This document shows positions 33,549-45,139 of a DNA stretch of 64,000 nucleotides, piece after piece. Positions within the stretch are counted from its first letter, which is position 1, and each line of letters opens with the position of its first letter. A program made the position numbers and the translations under genes. The DNA lies in contig JAZBRI010000011.1 of the NCBI GenBank assembly GCA_036874045.1, positions 6,262,001-6,326,000 on the forward strand, written 5' to 3'. Source of the DNA: Cymodocea nodosa. Taxonomy: Eukaryota > Streptophyta > Magnoliopsida > Alismatales > Cymodoceaceae. The notes beneath the pieces are model-generated. The model searched no databases. It had not been told where the DNA came from and was given only the letters and a program-made list of their open reading frames with translations.

Positions 33549-34685
33549 ATGGAATTGATACAATTACTACTGGACGCACTAAAGGAAGTACTAAATAACT
33601 TGTCAGCTAAAGATCTGTGTAGGCTGTGTTGTGTATCAAAGGAAATTAAAGATTGTGTTAGAGAAAAATATTTTCAGAGACTACAAGTTGCAAAAATTAC
33701 TAAGATTAGAGATGGATTCATATGGAAGTCATTTAATCGTAGTTCAATTAGCCATGAATATCTGAATATGGAAGAAACTACTGGAATTCCACCCAATACA
33801 TTAGAAGGAATAGATCATATTATGGGGATGGATGAAGGATTAATTATACATAGGACCAAACCAAGGTATGCAATTCTATTACCTGATATTTTGATCAGAA
33901 ATCTTATCACAAAAGAAGAATGGAATATAGGAAGACCTAATAGATATGCAGTACCAACTGAAAATTGTGGGTCGGCTTTAATATTTTCTGATAAAAACTC
34001 GACCATTCCTGAAAAATTATATTATTGGAGACCTATAGGAAATTGGGATGAAGATTTATGCTTGAGTGTGTATAATTTTCTAAATAGATCTTGGACTGAA
34101 AACACTATGATATATCTGGGACAAAAATCATTAATTAACAGCATGCATATCATACTTGATGAATATATATATCTAGTCACAGATATATCAATTGCATTTA
34201 GATCTGATTTATACATAGTAAGCATAAATAGTTATGATGAATACATAGAAATTTTGCCTATACCGAGAAAAATAGCTAAACCACCATCTGTAGAATTTGA
34301 TAAAATTCAAATAGGGATGTGGTATAATGAATATGATGATCCTACTTTATGTCTGATAAGATGGTGGGATGAGTTGATGAAATTTCAAATATGGATTATG
34401 AAAGACATAAATGAATGGAAGTGGGAAGAGGAATATATTGAAATAGATGTAGAAATAGAAACTGCTACATTATCCTGGAACCGAAAAGGATCTCTTTCTG
34501 CATTTCATTTCATTAATGGTAATACACTTGTATTTAGCAATGATAATATACTACAAGTTTACAAATTAAGAAGGAACACGAGCTGCATTAAAACAGAATT
34601 AATAGCAAGAAGAATTATGCCTAAAAAGTTTACTTGGACTAACACGTTTATTCTATTTGTTTCTACTTTTCAATCATGTTCTTAA
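33549..34685 (+). CDS. F-box protein carried by retrotransposon B3, intact (378 aa)
   Basis: An F-box protein would bind SKP1 and act as the substrate receptor of an SCF ubiquitin ligase in the nucleus or cytosol. Residues 1-45 form the F-box: 'LLLDALKEVLNNL', 'DLCRLCCVSKEIKD'. The rest ('GFIWKSFNRSS', 'LPDILIRNLITKEEWNIGRP', 'LYYWRPIGNWDEDL', 'LCLIRWWDELMKFQIWIMKD', 'WNRKGSLSAFHFINGN') recalls the repeat-like substrate region of plant F-box proteins but matches no subtype I can name. The start at 33549 is used because it aligns with B1 and B2; the frame is open upstream to 33456, but that part is hairpin spacer. It is the only long undamaged ORF in family B here. The first Pro of the F-box is Leu (LLLD instead of LPLD). 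Whether it is expressed is unknown. Confidence 0.78.
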   Translation: MELIQLLLDALKEVLNNLSAKDLCRLCCVSKEIKDCVREKYFQRLQVAKITKIRDGFIWKSFNRSSISHEYLNMEETTGIPPNTLEGIDHIMGMDEGLIIHRTKPRYAILLPDILIRNLITKEEWNIGRPNRYAVPTENCGSALIFSDKNSTIPEKLYYWRPIGNWDEDLCLSVYNFLNRSWTENTMIYLGQKSLINSMHIILDEYIYLVTDISIAFRSDLYIVSINSYDEYIEILPIPRKIAKPPSVEFDKIQIGMWYNEYDDPTLCLIRWWDELMKFQIWIMKDINEWKWEEEYIEIDVEIETATLSWNRKGSLSAFHFINGNTLVFSNDNILQVYKLRRNTSCIKTELIARRIMPKKFTWTNTFILFVSTFQSCS

Positions 34686-36414
34686 GCTTTGATTTTGTGC
34701 TTTTAATGTTGTTTGTTTTTTGCATTTACTTTTAGAAAAATTTTAGTTTTAGTTTATTTTATAATAAAAAAAACAAAAACAAAATATCAATCTAGTTTGT
34801 TGGTATCTATTTTGGGAAACCAACTAGCTTGCTTGTGTGCCACCAAAGGCATAGGAGCTTGGGTTCTACATAAGACACTAATTTATCAATATCTGTTAAA
34901 TGTTATTTTGTTATATATTTTGCTTTTATCTATGAATGAAAAGTTTTTTAGAATAAAAAATCGGAATATGCAGAAGGAGATACAAACGAAACAAGGTATG
35001 TAACTGTTTACTTATCCTGAATTTAGATTTAAACCCATTCGTTGAGTTAGGTGCTAAATCAACGAAATTGTATTCATGCCAGCTACAATTACCGTATTTA
35101 TTGTCAAATCTTTTACATTGACGACAATGCAAAATGTAGGTATGGGGGGAGGTAATTAAAGTAACAGCCATGTAAGTTTGTTAATTAAAGGAATTAAAAT
35201 GGCACTAAAAAGTTTGTGGAAATTGAAATTTTGTTTTTATGAACTTGCTGTAACTATCCCATAATTGAGACTATAAAATTTTTATAAACTGTAACTACTT
35301 GAATGTTATATTTAGAAGGCTATATAAGATGCTATAGAATTTACTATTTATGCAAATCTAGATATAGTATCTTATGTTTTTTCTGAATTTCATGAGTTTA
35401 ACAGTTTCACGATTTTAAAATGAAATCAGAATGCTTAATGAAAAATCAGTAAATTATCTGAAGTCCTAAAAGAGCTGAGATGTGAATTCTAGATTAAATG
35501 AAACACATATGATTAAAGATACATTTAATTTGACTGATTAAACTTGTTGAATGATTTATGTGTAGATCTTATTAAACTACAGAAAAAGTATGAGCTTATT
35601 GTTATGGATTCATATTTTTAGTAAATGATAGAAGCAGGACTATATGAGATTGGTGTTTTATTGCATCTGTATTAATGAAATACATACATATACAGTTTTG
35701 TGAAAAAAAAAAAAAAACTTTGAGAGTTTATTGACTTGCTTGATCACGAGCCTTTTGTACTTGAGTAGATAGGTATGTAAGGATTGTTGACCTAAAAAAG
35801 GACTCTTGAAATCAGGCAACCTAAGATCCTGATCAAATTTGGGATTGTTGACTTAAAGCTTATTACATGGGTACATTAGAAAGCTCTTGTATGATTCAAG
35901 CTTGTCAAATTAACTTTTAAAGTACAAAAATACATATACTATTCTGAAAAGATACAAGTGTTTTGTGAAATACAGATATCTTATGAATCGAGTATATTTT
36001 CTGTTATCTAGAATTGACTTTTGAAGTTGTTTTATGGAGATACAATTCTTTATTCTACTTGTCTTAATCAGATTGAATTGGATTGTACTTTGATTCGTAT
36101 GTTGTTGAAATTTCTTCTAGAAATCTTATTGGAAAATTCAGAATGACAGATGATAAAAAGAAGAACAAACGATAATATAATTAACACCTATGTGATGATG
36201 ATATACTTTGTATGTAATTTGCATATATTCTAAGTATATTTGCAGGTTGAAGAGGAGAAAACAATATTACTAAAACATATAGAATATCTATATAATACAA
36301 GTTCTTATGCTGAACATAAGAAAAAAAGAAGAGTTAATTCTAGCACTTTTAGAAAGACCCATTAATTAGATCTTAGTTTGCTAAGGGACTAGCAAAATTT
36401 AGGTATGGGGGGAG
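34686..36414 (+). other. B3 3' region with two polypurine tracts (35137-35152 and 36400-36414)
   Basis: It has the same layout as 16299-18070. The inner tract is taggtatggggggagg and the outer one, directly at the LTR, is taggtatggggggag. A half hairpin 'cgttgagttaggtgctaaatcaacg' is near 35040. No gene is seen. Confidence 0.7.
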
Positions 36415-38654
36415 TGTTTAGAATGAAAAATGGCATAATATTAATGGTTAAATGATGGTTAATTGCATAATATTTAGCTTATCATATGAGAATTAAGCCA
36501 TTATGTTATAATTGCACTATTATATGCTTTAATGAAAGAATCTGCATAAGTCCAGGGAATTAATGTTAATTTAGTACATTTCTGAACTGTCGGTAAACTG
36601 TAGGCTGTGAAATTTTAAGTATCTGAATTTTCTGTTATTTCGAACAGTTACATTTAACGTACCGAACATGTACCGGACAGTTATGTTTAAATTGCCGAAC
36701 AATTATGTTTTAAAAGAATATTTTATTATTTCCTGAAGTACACGTGTCGAAACCATAATGCATGACTTAAGTAGACTTTTGGTGAGTTATCTCTAAGTAT
36801 CCGAAATTGCAACTAGGCATTGGATAGTTATATGTGTAACTCTCCGAAATCTCCTTTTATTATAAAACTGCTGATGACACATGTCATGTTCTGGAAGAAT
36901 GACTTAAGTGGATTTTCGGTGAGTTATCTCTAACTATCCGAAATGCATCTGGGCATCGGATAGTTAGACTTAACTCTCCGAAATATTTCTTTATTATAAA
37001 ACTACTGATGACACGTGTCGTGATCTGGAAGATTGACTTAAGTAATATATCGGTGAGTTATCTGTAACTATTCGAAATGCATCTGAGCATCGGATAGTTA
37101 AGTCTGTAACTATCCGAAATGCATCTGAGCATTGGATAATTAAGTTTGTAAGTATCTAAAATGAACCTGAGCATCGGATAGTTAAATTTATGCACGTGTT
37201 TTATAGTTAAATCAACGAAGCAAGTTTGTTAAGTTATCTGTAACTCCATGGACCATTTAATTTCTAATATGCCACTATAGCAGTTGCAGGAATAGAACAG
37301 TTGGAAGGAAAAACAACGATTGCACGTATTACGTAGGAATTCACTCGTCGAAGGGAGAAGAAATCATCGTCGTTGATATGAATGAAGGAAATCCAACCGA
37401 TCATTCAAGTAGAAGCAGTTACCACTGAAGAAATATAAAAGAAAAGAAGAAAAAAGAAGTAAAGGTGTGCGATCGATGGGTGTGGCCAGTGTGTGCAAAG
37501 AAGGATCAGCGTCGGCAATTCTCTGAAGTATCACACCAACCATCATCACCACCACCATAATTACCAACCATCAGAGGTCTGTGAGGATACTTTCCTGATG
37601 TCGGGTCGATTTCGAGCCAAACACAGTGCTTGACAACCATTGTGAGGAGTGATCGCGTCACGGGAAAGGAAGCTATTTTCACCAAGCGCCGACTCATATC
37701 TCAAGAGATTGTAAAGCTTCTAGCCTTGGCTTCGGGTTGATGCCTATATGCTGAAGAGGAGATTATCTTGCAATTCTGGACTCGCGATTCTATAGGGAGA
37801 GGAGATAGAATTGTAAGTGGTTTAATTTTCAGTGGTGTAATCGCGTTGCATGTAGTGACGGAAGTATTTACTGTCGACTGAGATTACTTCACATTTCACC
37901 TTTTGCCTATTTCGATGCTCATATCAAAACAAAAATACCAAAAATAACTTATCTGTGTTTATATTTTGTGTTTGAGTGTTGTATTGTTTGTTTTGTATCG
38001 TGATTAATGTTATCTTTGTCAGTGTTGTGATTGTTTTATGTTTGTTTTAGTTTTACAGTTTACTGAAATTGGTTCGTTCAAAAGACTTAAAAATTTTAAT
38101 GGTTATTATTTGAATTATCTGAATGTTAGTATTGCCTAATGATAAATCCAATGTTTACTAACATTAAAGAGCTTAATTGATGTTATTTACAATCAGTGGA
38201 ACCACCCAATGGTTGGCCAAATTCCTTTGTAAATAACGGTATTAAATAGGAAAGACAGGCTCGTGGAGTTAACTTAAGTCCACGAGGTTAGTCCGTTGAG
38301 TTAGCCATAACTCAATGAACTTAGTCCGTTGAGTTAATTGTAACTCAATGGAGAGCTTATTGAATATATAAATTTGATTGTTAAAAATGAAACAGTTCGC
38401 AATTCTTAAGCAATTTCCTATGGGATCAACCTATACTTGCACACTAATACAATAGACACTGTGCACTTGCAGTTAAAATACAAATTGGAATTAATATCTA
38501 ATTTGTGTGAAAGGTTGTTTGTTTACTTCTAAAAAGGAATAGGCATAAAGATAAATTAACTAAGTAAAAACAGAAGTTAACAAATCCAAGTTTTTCTGGC
38601 GCCATTGCTAGGGAACCAATCAAGTTTTCTGGTGCCGTGTTGGAGATCCAAACA
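36415..38654 (+). repeat. B3 3' LTR, complete (2240 bp)
   Basis: It starts tgtttagaatg and ends gatccaaaca, with the target duplication directly after. Three modules start at 36741, 36878 and 37012; in each, GACTTAAG follows the CACGTG (or CACATG) start by exactly 23 bases. The TATA box is at 37434-37441. Near the end lie two degenerate primer-site-like motifs (38597-38614 and 38630-38646) that are inside the LTR by the duplication evidence. Confidence 0.88.
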
Positions 38655-39283
38655 CCTTCTAAATATAACATTCAAGTAGTTACAGTTTATAAAAAATTTT
38701 ACAGTCTCAATTATCAGATAGTTACAGCAAGTTCATAAAAAAAATTTCAATTTCCACAAACTTTTCAGTACTATTTTAATTCCTTTAATTAACAAACTTA
38801 CATGGTTGTTACTTTAATTACCTCTCCCCCATACCTACATTTTGCATTGTCCTCAATGTAAAAGATTTGACAATAAATACGGTAATTGTAGCAGGAATGA
38901 ATACAGTTTCGTTGATTTAGCACCTAACTCAACGAATGAGTTTAAATCTAAATTCAGGATAAGTAATCAGTTACATAGCTTGTTTCGTTTGTATCTCCTT
39001 TTGCATATTCTGATTTTTTATTCTAAAAAACTTTTTATTCACAGATAAAAGTAGAATATATAACAAAATAATAGTTACCAGATATTTATAAATCATTGTC
39101 TTGTGTAGAACCTAGGCTCCTACGCTTTGGTGGCTCACAAGCAAGCCAATTGGTTTCCCAACATAGATACCAACAAACTGGATTGATATATATATATATT
39201 TTTATATAAAATAAACTAAAACTTAAAATTTTTCTAAAAGTAAATGCAAAAAACACACAAAATTACAAGCACAAAATCACAGC
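38655..39283 (-). other. B2 3' region, inner part, with inner polypurine tract (38824-38836)
   Basis: It continues B2 after the B3 insertion; 38655-38659 (ccttc) is the right target duplication. On the minus strand the tract aggtatgggggag follows 'ttgaggacaatgc'. Hairpin remnants are near 38915. No gene is seen. Confidence 0.75.
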
Positions 39284-40420
39284 TTAAGAACATGATTGAA
39301 AAGTAGAAACAAATGGAATAAACGTGTCAATCCAAGCAAACTTTTTAGGCATAATTCTTCTTGCTATTAATTCTATTTTAATGCAGTTCGTGTTCCTTCT
39401 TAATTTGTAAACTTGCAATATATTATCAATGCTAAATACAAGTGTATTAGCATTAATGAAATGAAATGCAGAAAGGGATCCTTTCCGATTCCAGGATAAT
39501 GTAGCAGTTTCTATTTCTACATCTATTTCAATATATTCATCTTCCCACTTCCATTCATTTATGTCTTTCATGATCCATATTTGAGATTTCATCAACTCAT
39601 CCCACCATCTTATCAAACATAAAGTAGGATCATCATATTCATTATACCACATTCCTATTTGAATTTTATCAAATTCTGTAGATGGTGGTTTAGCTATTTC
39701 TCTCGGTATAGGCAAAATTTCTATATATTCATCATAATTATCTATGCTTATTATGTATAAATCAGATCTAAATGCAACTGATATATCTATGACTAGATAT
39801 ATATATCCATCAAGTATGACATGCATGCTGTTAATTAATGATTTCTGTCCTAGATATATCATAGTGTTTTCAGTCCAAGATCTATTTAGAAAATTATACA
39901 CACTCAAGCATAAATCTTCATCCCAATTTCCTGTAGGTCTCCAATAATATAATTTTTCAGGAATGGTCGAATTTTTATCAAAAAATATTAAAGCCGACCC
40001 ACAATTTTTAGTTGGTACTTCATATCTATTAGGTCTTCCTATATTCCATTCTTCTCTTGTGATAGGATTTCTGATCAAAATATCAGGTAATAGAATTGCA
40101 TACCTTGGTTTGGTCCTGTATATAATTAATCATTCATCCATCCCCATAATATGATCTATTCCTTCTAATGTATTGGGTGGAATTCCAGTAGTTTCTTCCA
40201 TATTCAAATATTCATAGCTAATTGAACTACAATTAAATGACTTCCATATGAATCCATCTCTAATCTTAGTCATTTTTGTAGCTTGTAGTCCCTAAAAATA
40301 TTTTTCTCTAACACAATCTTTAATTTCCTTTGATACACAACACAATCTGCACAGATATTTAGTTGACAAGTTACTTAGTACTTCCCTTAGTGCATTTAGC
40401 GGTAATTGCATCAATTCCAT
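39284..40420 (-). pseudogene. B2 F-box protein ORF, two stops
   Basis: The sense start is at 40420, giving 378 codons in one frame with the F-box 'LPLNALREVLSNL' and 'LCRLCCVSKEIKD'. It has the same substrate-side region as B1 and B3 ('PITREEWNIGRPNRYEV', 'WWDELMKSQIWIMKD', 'SLSAFHFINANTLVF'). Two in-frame stops occur: TAG after 'EKYF', the same site and same change as in B1, and GGA to TGA after 'MGMDE'. The last 264 codons (39284-40078) are open. Upstream lies gag, as in the other copies. The shared stop with B1 means either common descent of these two copies or recurrent decay at a methylated CAG. Confidence 0.8.
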
Positions 40421-40614
40421 TTGTTGATTCTATATAACATAAACACAAAAATTTTAGCAAAGACAAAAATTAACATAACTACTGCACACCCTCGTGGAGT
40501 TAGGGCATAACTCAACAGACTAAGTTCGTTGAGTTAAGGACTAACTCTACAATACTATTAACTACAAATAAACTTATATATATATATATATATAGTTACT
40601 TCAGTTATACTACT
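40421..40614 (-). other. B2 gag to F-box spacer with hairpin block
   Basis: Hairpins 'gttgagttatgccctaactcc' and 'agttagtccttaactcaac' lie at 40497-40553. On the sense strand 'tttatgttatatag' just before the F-box ATG is a possible splice acceptor. A (TA)n run is at 40577-40594. Confidence 0.5.
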
Positions 40615-41958
40615 TCATTCAGCTATCCTCCTAGAAGAGGTATCAATTTCATTAACAGTTCTATTGACAGGGTTAGGTATTGCTTGTATTGGCAATCCTC
40701 TAGTAGGTCTAACTTCATTTGATTCCTTCTGTCTAAGCGATATGTTTCTATTCTGATTTTGAATTGTAGCATTTCCAAATACAAGATCTAGACGATTTTT
40801 AATTGTTGGATTATCTTTTCTAATTTCTCTATTCTAGATCCTTGTTCAATTAATGCTTCATAACTTATATTCTTCTCATTTACATTTTCTCCTCCCTGGA
40901 AATTATTGTTTCTCCAAGATAAATTCAGGTAATTTGTCCAATTAGGATTATACGAATTTCCAAAGTTATCTTTCTGGTTTCTAGCATAAATAATATCTAG
41001 ATCATTAATGTTTGCATTCTTTTCTACTAGCTTTTGATTTAATGCTAACTCTTCTATTTTCTTTGTTAATTCAGTTAATTTCACTTCAAGCATAGTGCTT
41101 GAAGCTATTTCACGCATTACTCTTGGCAATATTCTTTTATCTACAATAACTTCAATCGAGTTTTCCCACTATGCAGTTCTTTTTGCAAAGTTTTCTAAAT
41201 ATGGCCATGCTTCTTCACTACATAGTTTCAGAAATCCATTTTGACAAGTAGATTCTAATAAAGATTTCATTGAAACATCTACGCCTTCATAAATTATACT
41301 TATTAATTGTGCTTTACTCATTGCATGATGTGGACATTGAGTCAGTAAATCTTTAAATCTTTCAAAATATTTCCAGAATGATTCACCCTATTTTTGACTA
41401 CACATTAATATTTCTTTTTTCTTTTTAATCATTTGATATGTTGAATAATATTTTTCTAGAAAAATAGAGCAAAATTTAATCCATGCAGAAATTGAATCAG
41501 GCAATAGAGTATATAACCATCTCTTAGTTGTGTCTTTTAAAGCAAAAGGGATATATCTAAGTTTAATAGCATCTATACTCATGTTCGGCATTTTCATCAT
41601 TTGACAAACTTCGTTAAATTCTCTAAGGAAATAATAGGCATCCTCTCTTTCTAATCCATGAAAATGTGGCAATTGACTAATATAATTAGATTTCAGTTAA
41701 AACGTATCTCCCTCAAAGTTTGGCAATCGAGTACATGAAGGTTCATCAACTAATTCAGGGTACAGAATTTCTCCTAATGGTTTTTGTACTGGAGCAGCCA
41801 TATATACGTTCTGTTTTAAAGAAAGGTTAGCTACACCCCAAAGGATTTCGTTAAAGTCTAGTTCAAAAAATGTTTCAATACGCCTCTGTGTTGAATATTC
41901 CTAGGTAGGTGTTCTTACTAATTGCTTAGTGCTAAGAGAACGAGTCCATGTGCCTCAT
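40615..41958 (-). pseudogene. gag: B2 gag (capsid), broken
   Basis: The sense start is at 41958, but an extra G in the fifth codon shifts the frame at once. Open pieces are 41388-41672 ('PHFHGLEREDAYYFLREFNE', 'YIPFALKDTTKRWLYTL') and 40788-41129 (the coiled coil 'LTELTKKIEELALNQ' and the 'SYNPNW.N..NLSWRNN' segment). TAG and TAA codons interrupt it near 41170 and 41390. As in B1 and B3 there is no zinc knuckle, and the gene sits between ORF2 and the F-box ORF. The protein would be the particle-forming capsid. Confidence 0.85.
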
Positions 41959-42929
41959 AAATAAAATAGAAGAAGATTAATTACATACCAGTCTAAGCCT
42001 TTTCATTCAGTAAATATTTGTTGACCGGTGAAGTTGAATCAGCTGCTTCTCCTTCCAGTTCCCCTAACGCATGCATTCTCCTTTCTTTTAACAGTGCTGG
42101 TAACTCGTAAATAACATTCTATTCTATATATATAATGCACATCCATAAAGTAAATAAATCTCGTTCCAAGAACGTGTCTTGTAACGTGTAGCGTGGTTCC
42201 TATTTTTAAGGGTACGTATATCACTACTAATTTCAAATTTTGGTAATCGCTAAACCAACGAAGTTTCGTTTGTGGTTAAAAGAATAACTATTCTGCTTAA
42301 TCCACGAACTAACCTCATTGAGTTACAGATAACTCAACGGAACAATATTGATTACTATTGCTAACTCCACGGACTAACTTCATTGAGTTACAGATAACTC
42401 AACGGAGTGACCTTATATTATATTACTGACCTCGTGGAGTTAAGTTTAACTCAACGAACTTACTTTGTTGAGTTAACACTTAGCAACCTCTAAGTTTACT
42501 CCTCGTAAGTACTTTATGTTTTTTCTTTTTTCTCTCTTGCATTCTACTAACTGAAATTAAGTTAAATACATGTCATTATTGCAGCATTTTAATCAAAATT
42601 CGTTTAAATCTGAACATTATATAAATATTTAACTTGCAGTTCATTTCATGTTATGCAAAATTGACATTTTACCTTGCAGCATGCAGATATTTTAAAGCAT
42701 CTATTATTTAATCCTGTCATTCAGCAACTGTAAATCTTTTTAAACATTCATGCATAATGTTCCACAAATTATATAACATTCAATATAGTTCATCCATTTC
42801 TTCATTCTAAACATGCATGAAAAATATATTTGAAAAACATATATTCATTTATATGAATCGATTACAATACAATCAACTCAGATATTTTTCATACAAATAT
42901 ATAAAAGTACAAGTAGACGAACTATATAA
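41959..42929 (-). other. B2 spacer between ORF2 and gag: hairpins, TATA-like box, small ORF
   Basis: Hairpin blocks are at 42300-42480 and a TATATATA stretch at 42125-42134. A 65-codon ORF (42039-42236) is related to the small ORFs of B1, B3 and B5. No other coding signal is seen. Confidence 0.5.
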
Positions 42930-45139
42930 TTAGCCTCTATTCCTAAGTTCATCTACTTCCTTCTGGAGTTTTTCTAATTGTTGCTGTAATTGTTCTATCC
43001 TTTCTACAGCTCCAATAATGCCTCTAGAAGGTATAGATGCCTCAGCTGCAGCATAATTTCTGTATTCTTTCACTAAAATGGTTATTGATCTTATCCTTTT
43101 GGATGTCCATTTCGTGAAATGAACACAGTCTATCGTCAATATAGGTATCAAATCTCCATAAAATAGTTTCTTGTTTGCAAACTTCATCTTGGATAGGAAG
43201 ACTTGACACCAATTAACTTGAATTCTTTTCACAATTGCATAAGTGGCCCATTTGACAAATTGACTTAGTTCAATATCATGGCCTTGTCATTGGTAGACAT
43301 TTTTAATCAAGATATTAGCTATCATGTGTGCTTTACCATTTAAATGCTTCAGTCTATTTAATAATGGCACACTAGGATTGATAGCCAAACTGTCCTTGAT
43401 TTCCTGCTCTGTCCATTCAATGACAGTTGTGCTTTCCAAAATTTCTTTTCCTTCATTCTTCAATCCAAGAATGTTGTGGAGAAGCCTGGTGTTATCTGTA
43501 TATCAGCTTCCTCCACGTTGGAAATTAATTGTCCTTCTTCTCTTAAATTAGCATAGAAGCAGGGCACTAGATTTTCATGTATTGCATGCCCTTTCTGTTG
43601 AGAAATAATTTGTAGTAGACCTTGAAATTCAAATAATTCCTTAATTTCTTGCATTTCGTCCCAATTTACTAGTCTACTGTATATGATATCATAACCCCTA
43701 ATCTCTTGGTATTTATTATAAGCTTCCTAACTCCAAAAGTGTACTTCATTCAGAACTGTTGCTTCACTTGGGTTAGGAATGTGACTTTGTTGTTCTAGAG
43801 GGGTTTGTTCTTGATCTTCCTCTTCCATAAGCTAAACTTGAATTTGCTGAAAATGTTCTACAGATTCTTGAACATTTGCTTCTGCTTTTGTCTGTGGTGG
43901 TGAGTCGGCAGAACTCTCCACTCTGTCTTGAAGTTTTTCATTAAATTCAGTCGAATCTACAAAGTCATTTTTGTCCATATGGCTTTGTTCAACTTCTTGT
44001 TCATTATCTGTTCTTTCTTCTTCCTCCTGACTACCAATCTGCATTGTCACTGTTCTTTTTGACTCTTTGGCAGATTGAGATGGAGTCACAGGTAATTCAG
44101 TTTCTGCCCTAATTTCTGTTTCTTCTTCTTGTACAGGCTGTAGACTAATTTCAACCTGTTTTTCTTCTTCTTTTTGCTTTTGCTACTACTACTCCCGCTC
44201 CTCCTCAAAATCGGATAGCAAGTTTACAAAAATTGGCTCTACAGGCCTTGTTGATGTTGGTACTTCAGATTTAATCTCCTTTTGACATTCAGGCACTATC
44301 TCTTTTCCTTTCCTTTGTTTGATTAATTGTGCTTAGTCTTCCTCTTCTTCTTTTGAGATTAAATCTACAAGCAAAGGCTCTGCATGCCTATGAGCCATAG
44401 GTACTGGCTCTTCCTATTTAATTTTTTCAATATTTGCTGGTCTCGAAGGACCAGCTTTAGCTTCTCCTCTTACAGCAAATCTGATAGTGGTTCTTTGATG
44501 CTGTTCAATTTTAACTTTGTATTGGGCTTTCAATTTTTCCGTAGCCCTCCTCTTGCAAAGTACATCAAATACCAGGTGTGCTTTAGCTACTACCAAATCT
44601 TCTAGTTCTCCTTGGTTTTTCCCAACTTGAACCAGTCCTAGGAATTCTCTTAATTCCTCTTCAATCGAAGGCCCCAACATTTCTACTCGTGTCAACAGCC
44701 TGAATGGTGGAACTGAAGGTCCTAGCTACTGTTCCTTAGGAACAAGTCTTTCAGCAGTCAACTCCTCTTATTCTTCTTCTTCTTGTTGCTGCCGCCTTAT
44801 TGCACCCCTTGCACGACCAGCAATGCACTTTTTGAACCATAATCTAGCCTTGCGCTAGATTAGCTCTAGGGCTACTTCGTTGTTTGGCCTTATTTTCCTT
44901 TCTTTGCTAACAACAATTTTTGTTGCTACTTTGATTCTTGTTTCCACTATCTGGGGTATTTGTATACCCAAATCTACAAAAAATCTTCTCAAGTTGAAAA
45001 GTTCGGATTCTACCTTCTGTAGCTCTTTTTCTCTTGTCGTATTCCTGATTTTCTATCGCGTGTGCCATTCCTCTAACTGTTTTAGAAATTCTGATGTGTC
45101 AACAACATCTTCCTAGAACTCGGGCGTCATTTTCCTCAT
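42930..45139 (-). pseudogene. B2 ORF2: about 730-codon protein of unknown function, broken
   Basis: The sense start is at 45139 and the end at 42930. The N-terminal part matches B1 ('ELFNLRRFFVDLGIQIPQ', 'NNEVALELI'). The open piece 44414-44695 carries 'PSIEEELREFLGLVQVGKN' and 'KAHLVFDVLCKRRATEKLKA'. The acidic middle is at 43832-44089 ('GSQEEEERTDNEQEVEQSH'). The C-terminal part has 'ENLVPCFYANLREEGQLI', then the ITP..L/F..FL pattern, and ends with 'RIEQLQQQLEKLQKEVDELR', a leucine-zipper-like coiled coil. Stops and frameshifts are spread throughout. No signal peptide or transmembrane helix is evident, so it is unlike a retroviral envelope although it sits in the env position. Confidence 0.72.

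Larger units (their letters stand above)
29157..38654 (+). mobile_element. B3: internally deleted family B element (LTR, ORF2 end, gag, F-box, LTR)
   Basis: It is flanked by ctttc (29152-29156) and ccttc (38655-38659), a 5-bp duplication with one C/T change. The flanks together rebuild the uninterrupted B2 3' region. Everything from inside the 5' LTR to the middle of ORF2 is missing: PBS, 5' ORF, pol and half of ORF2. What remains is the ORF2 end, gag, an intact F-box ORF, the 3' region and a full 3' LTR of 2240 bp. Confidence 0.88.

Noticed and set aside
42930-45139. ORF2 as a retroviral-type envelope protein
   Set aside because: The position fits, but no signal peptide, cleavage site or membrane segment is visible.
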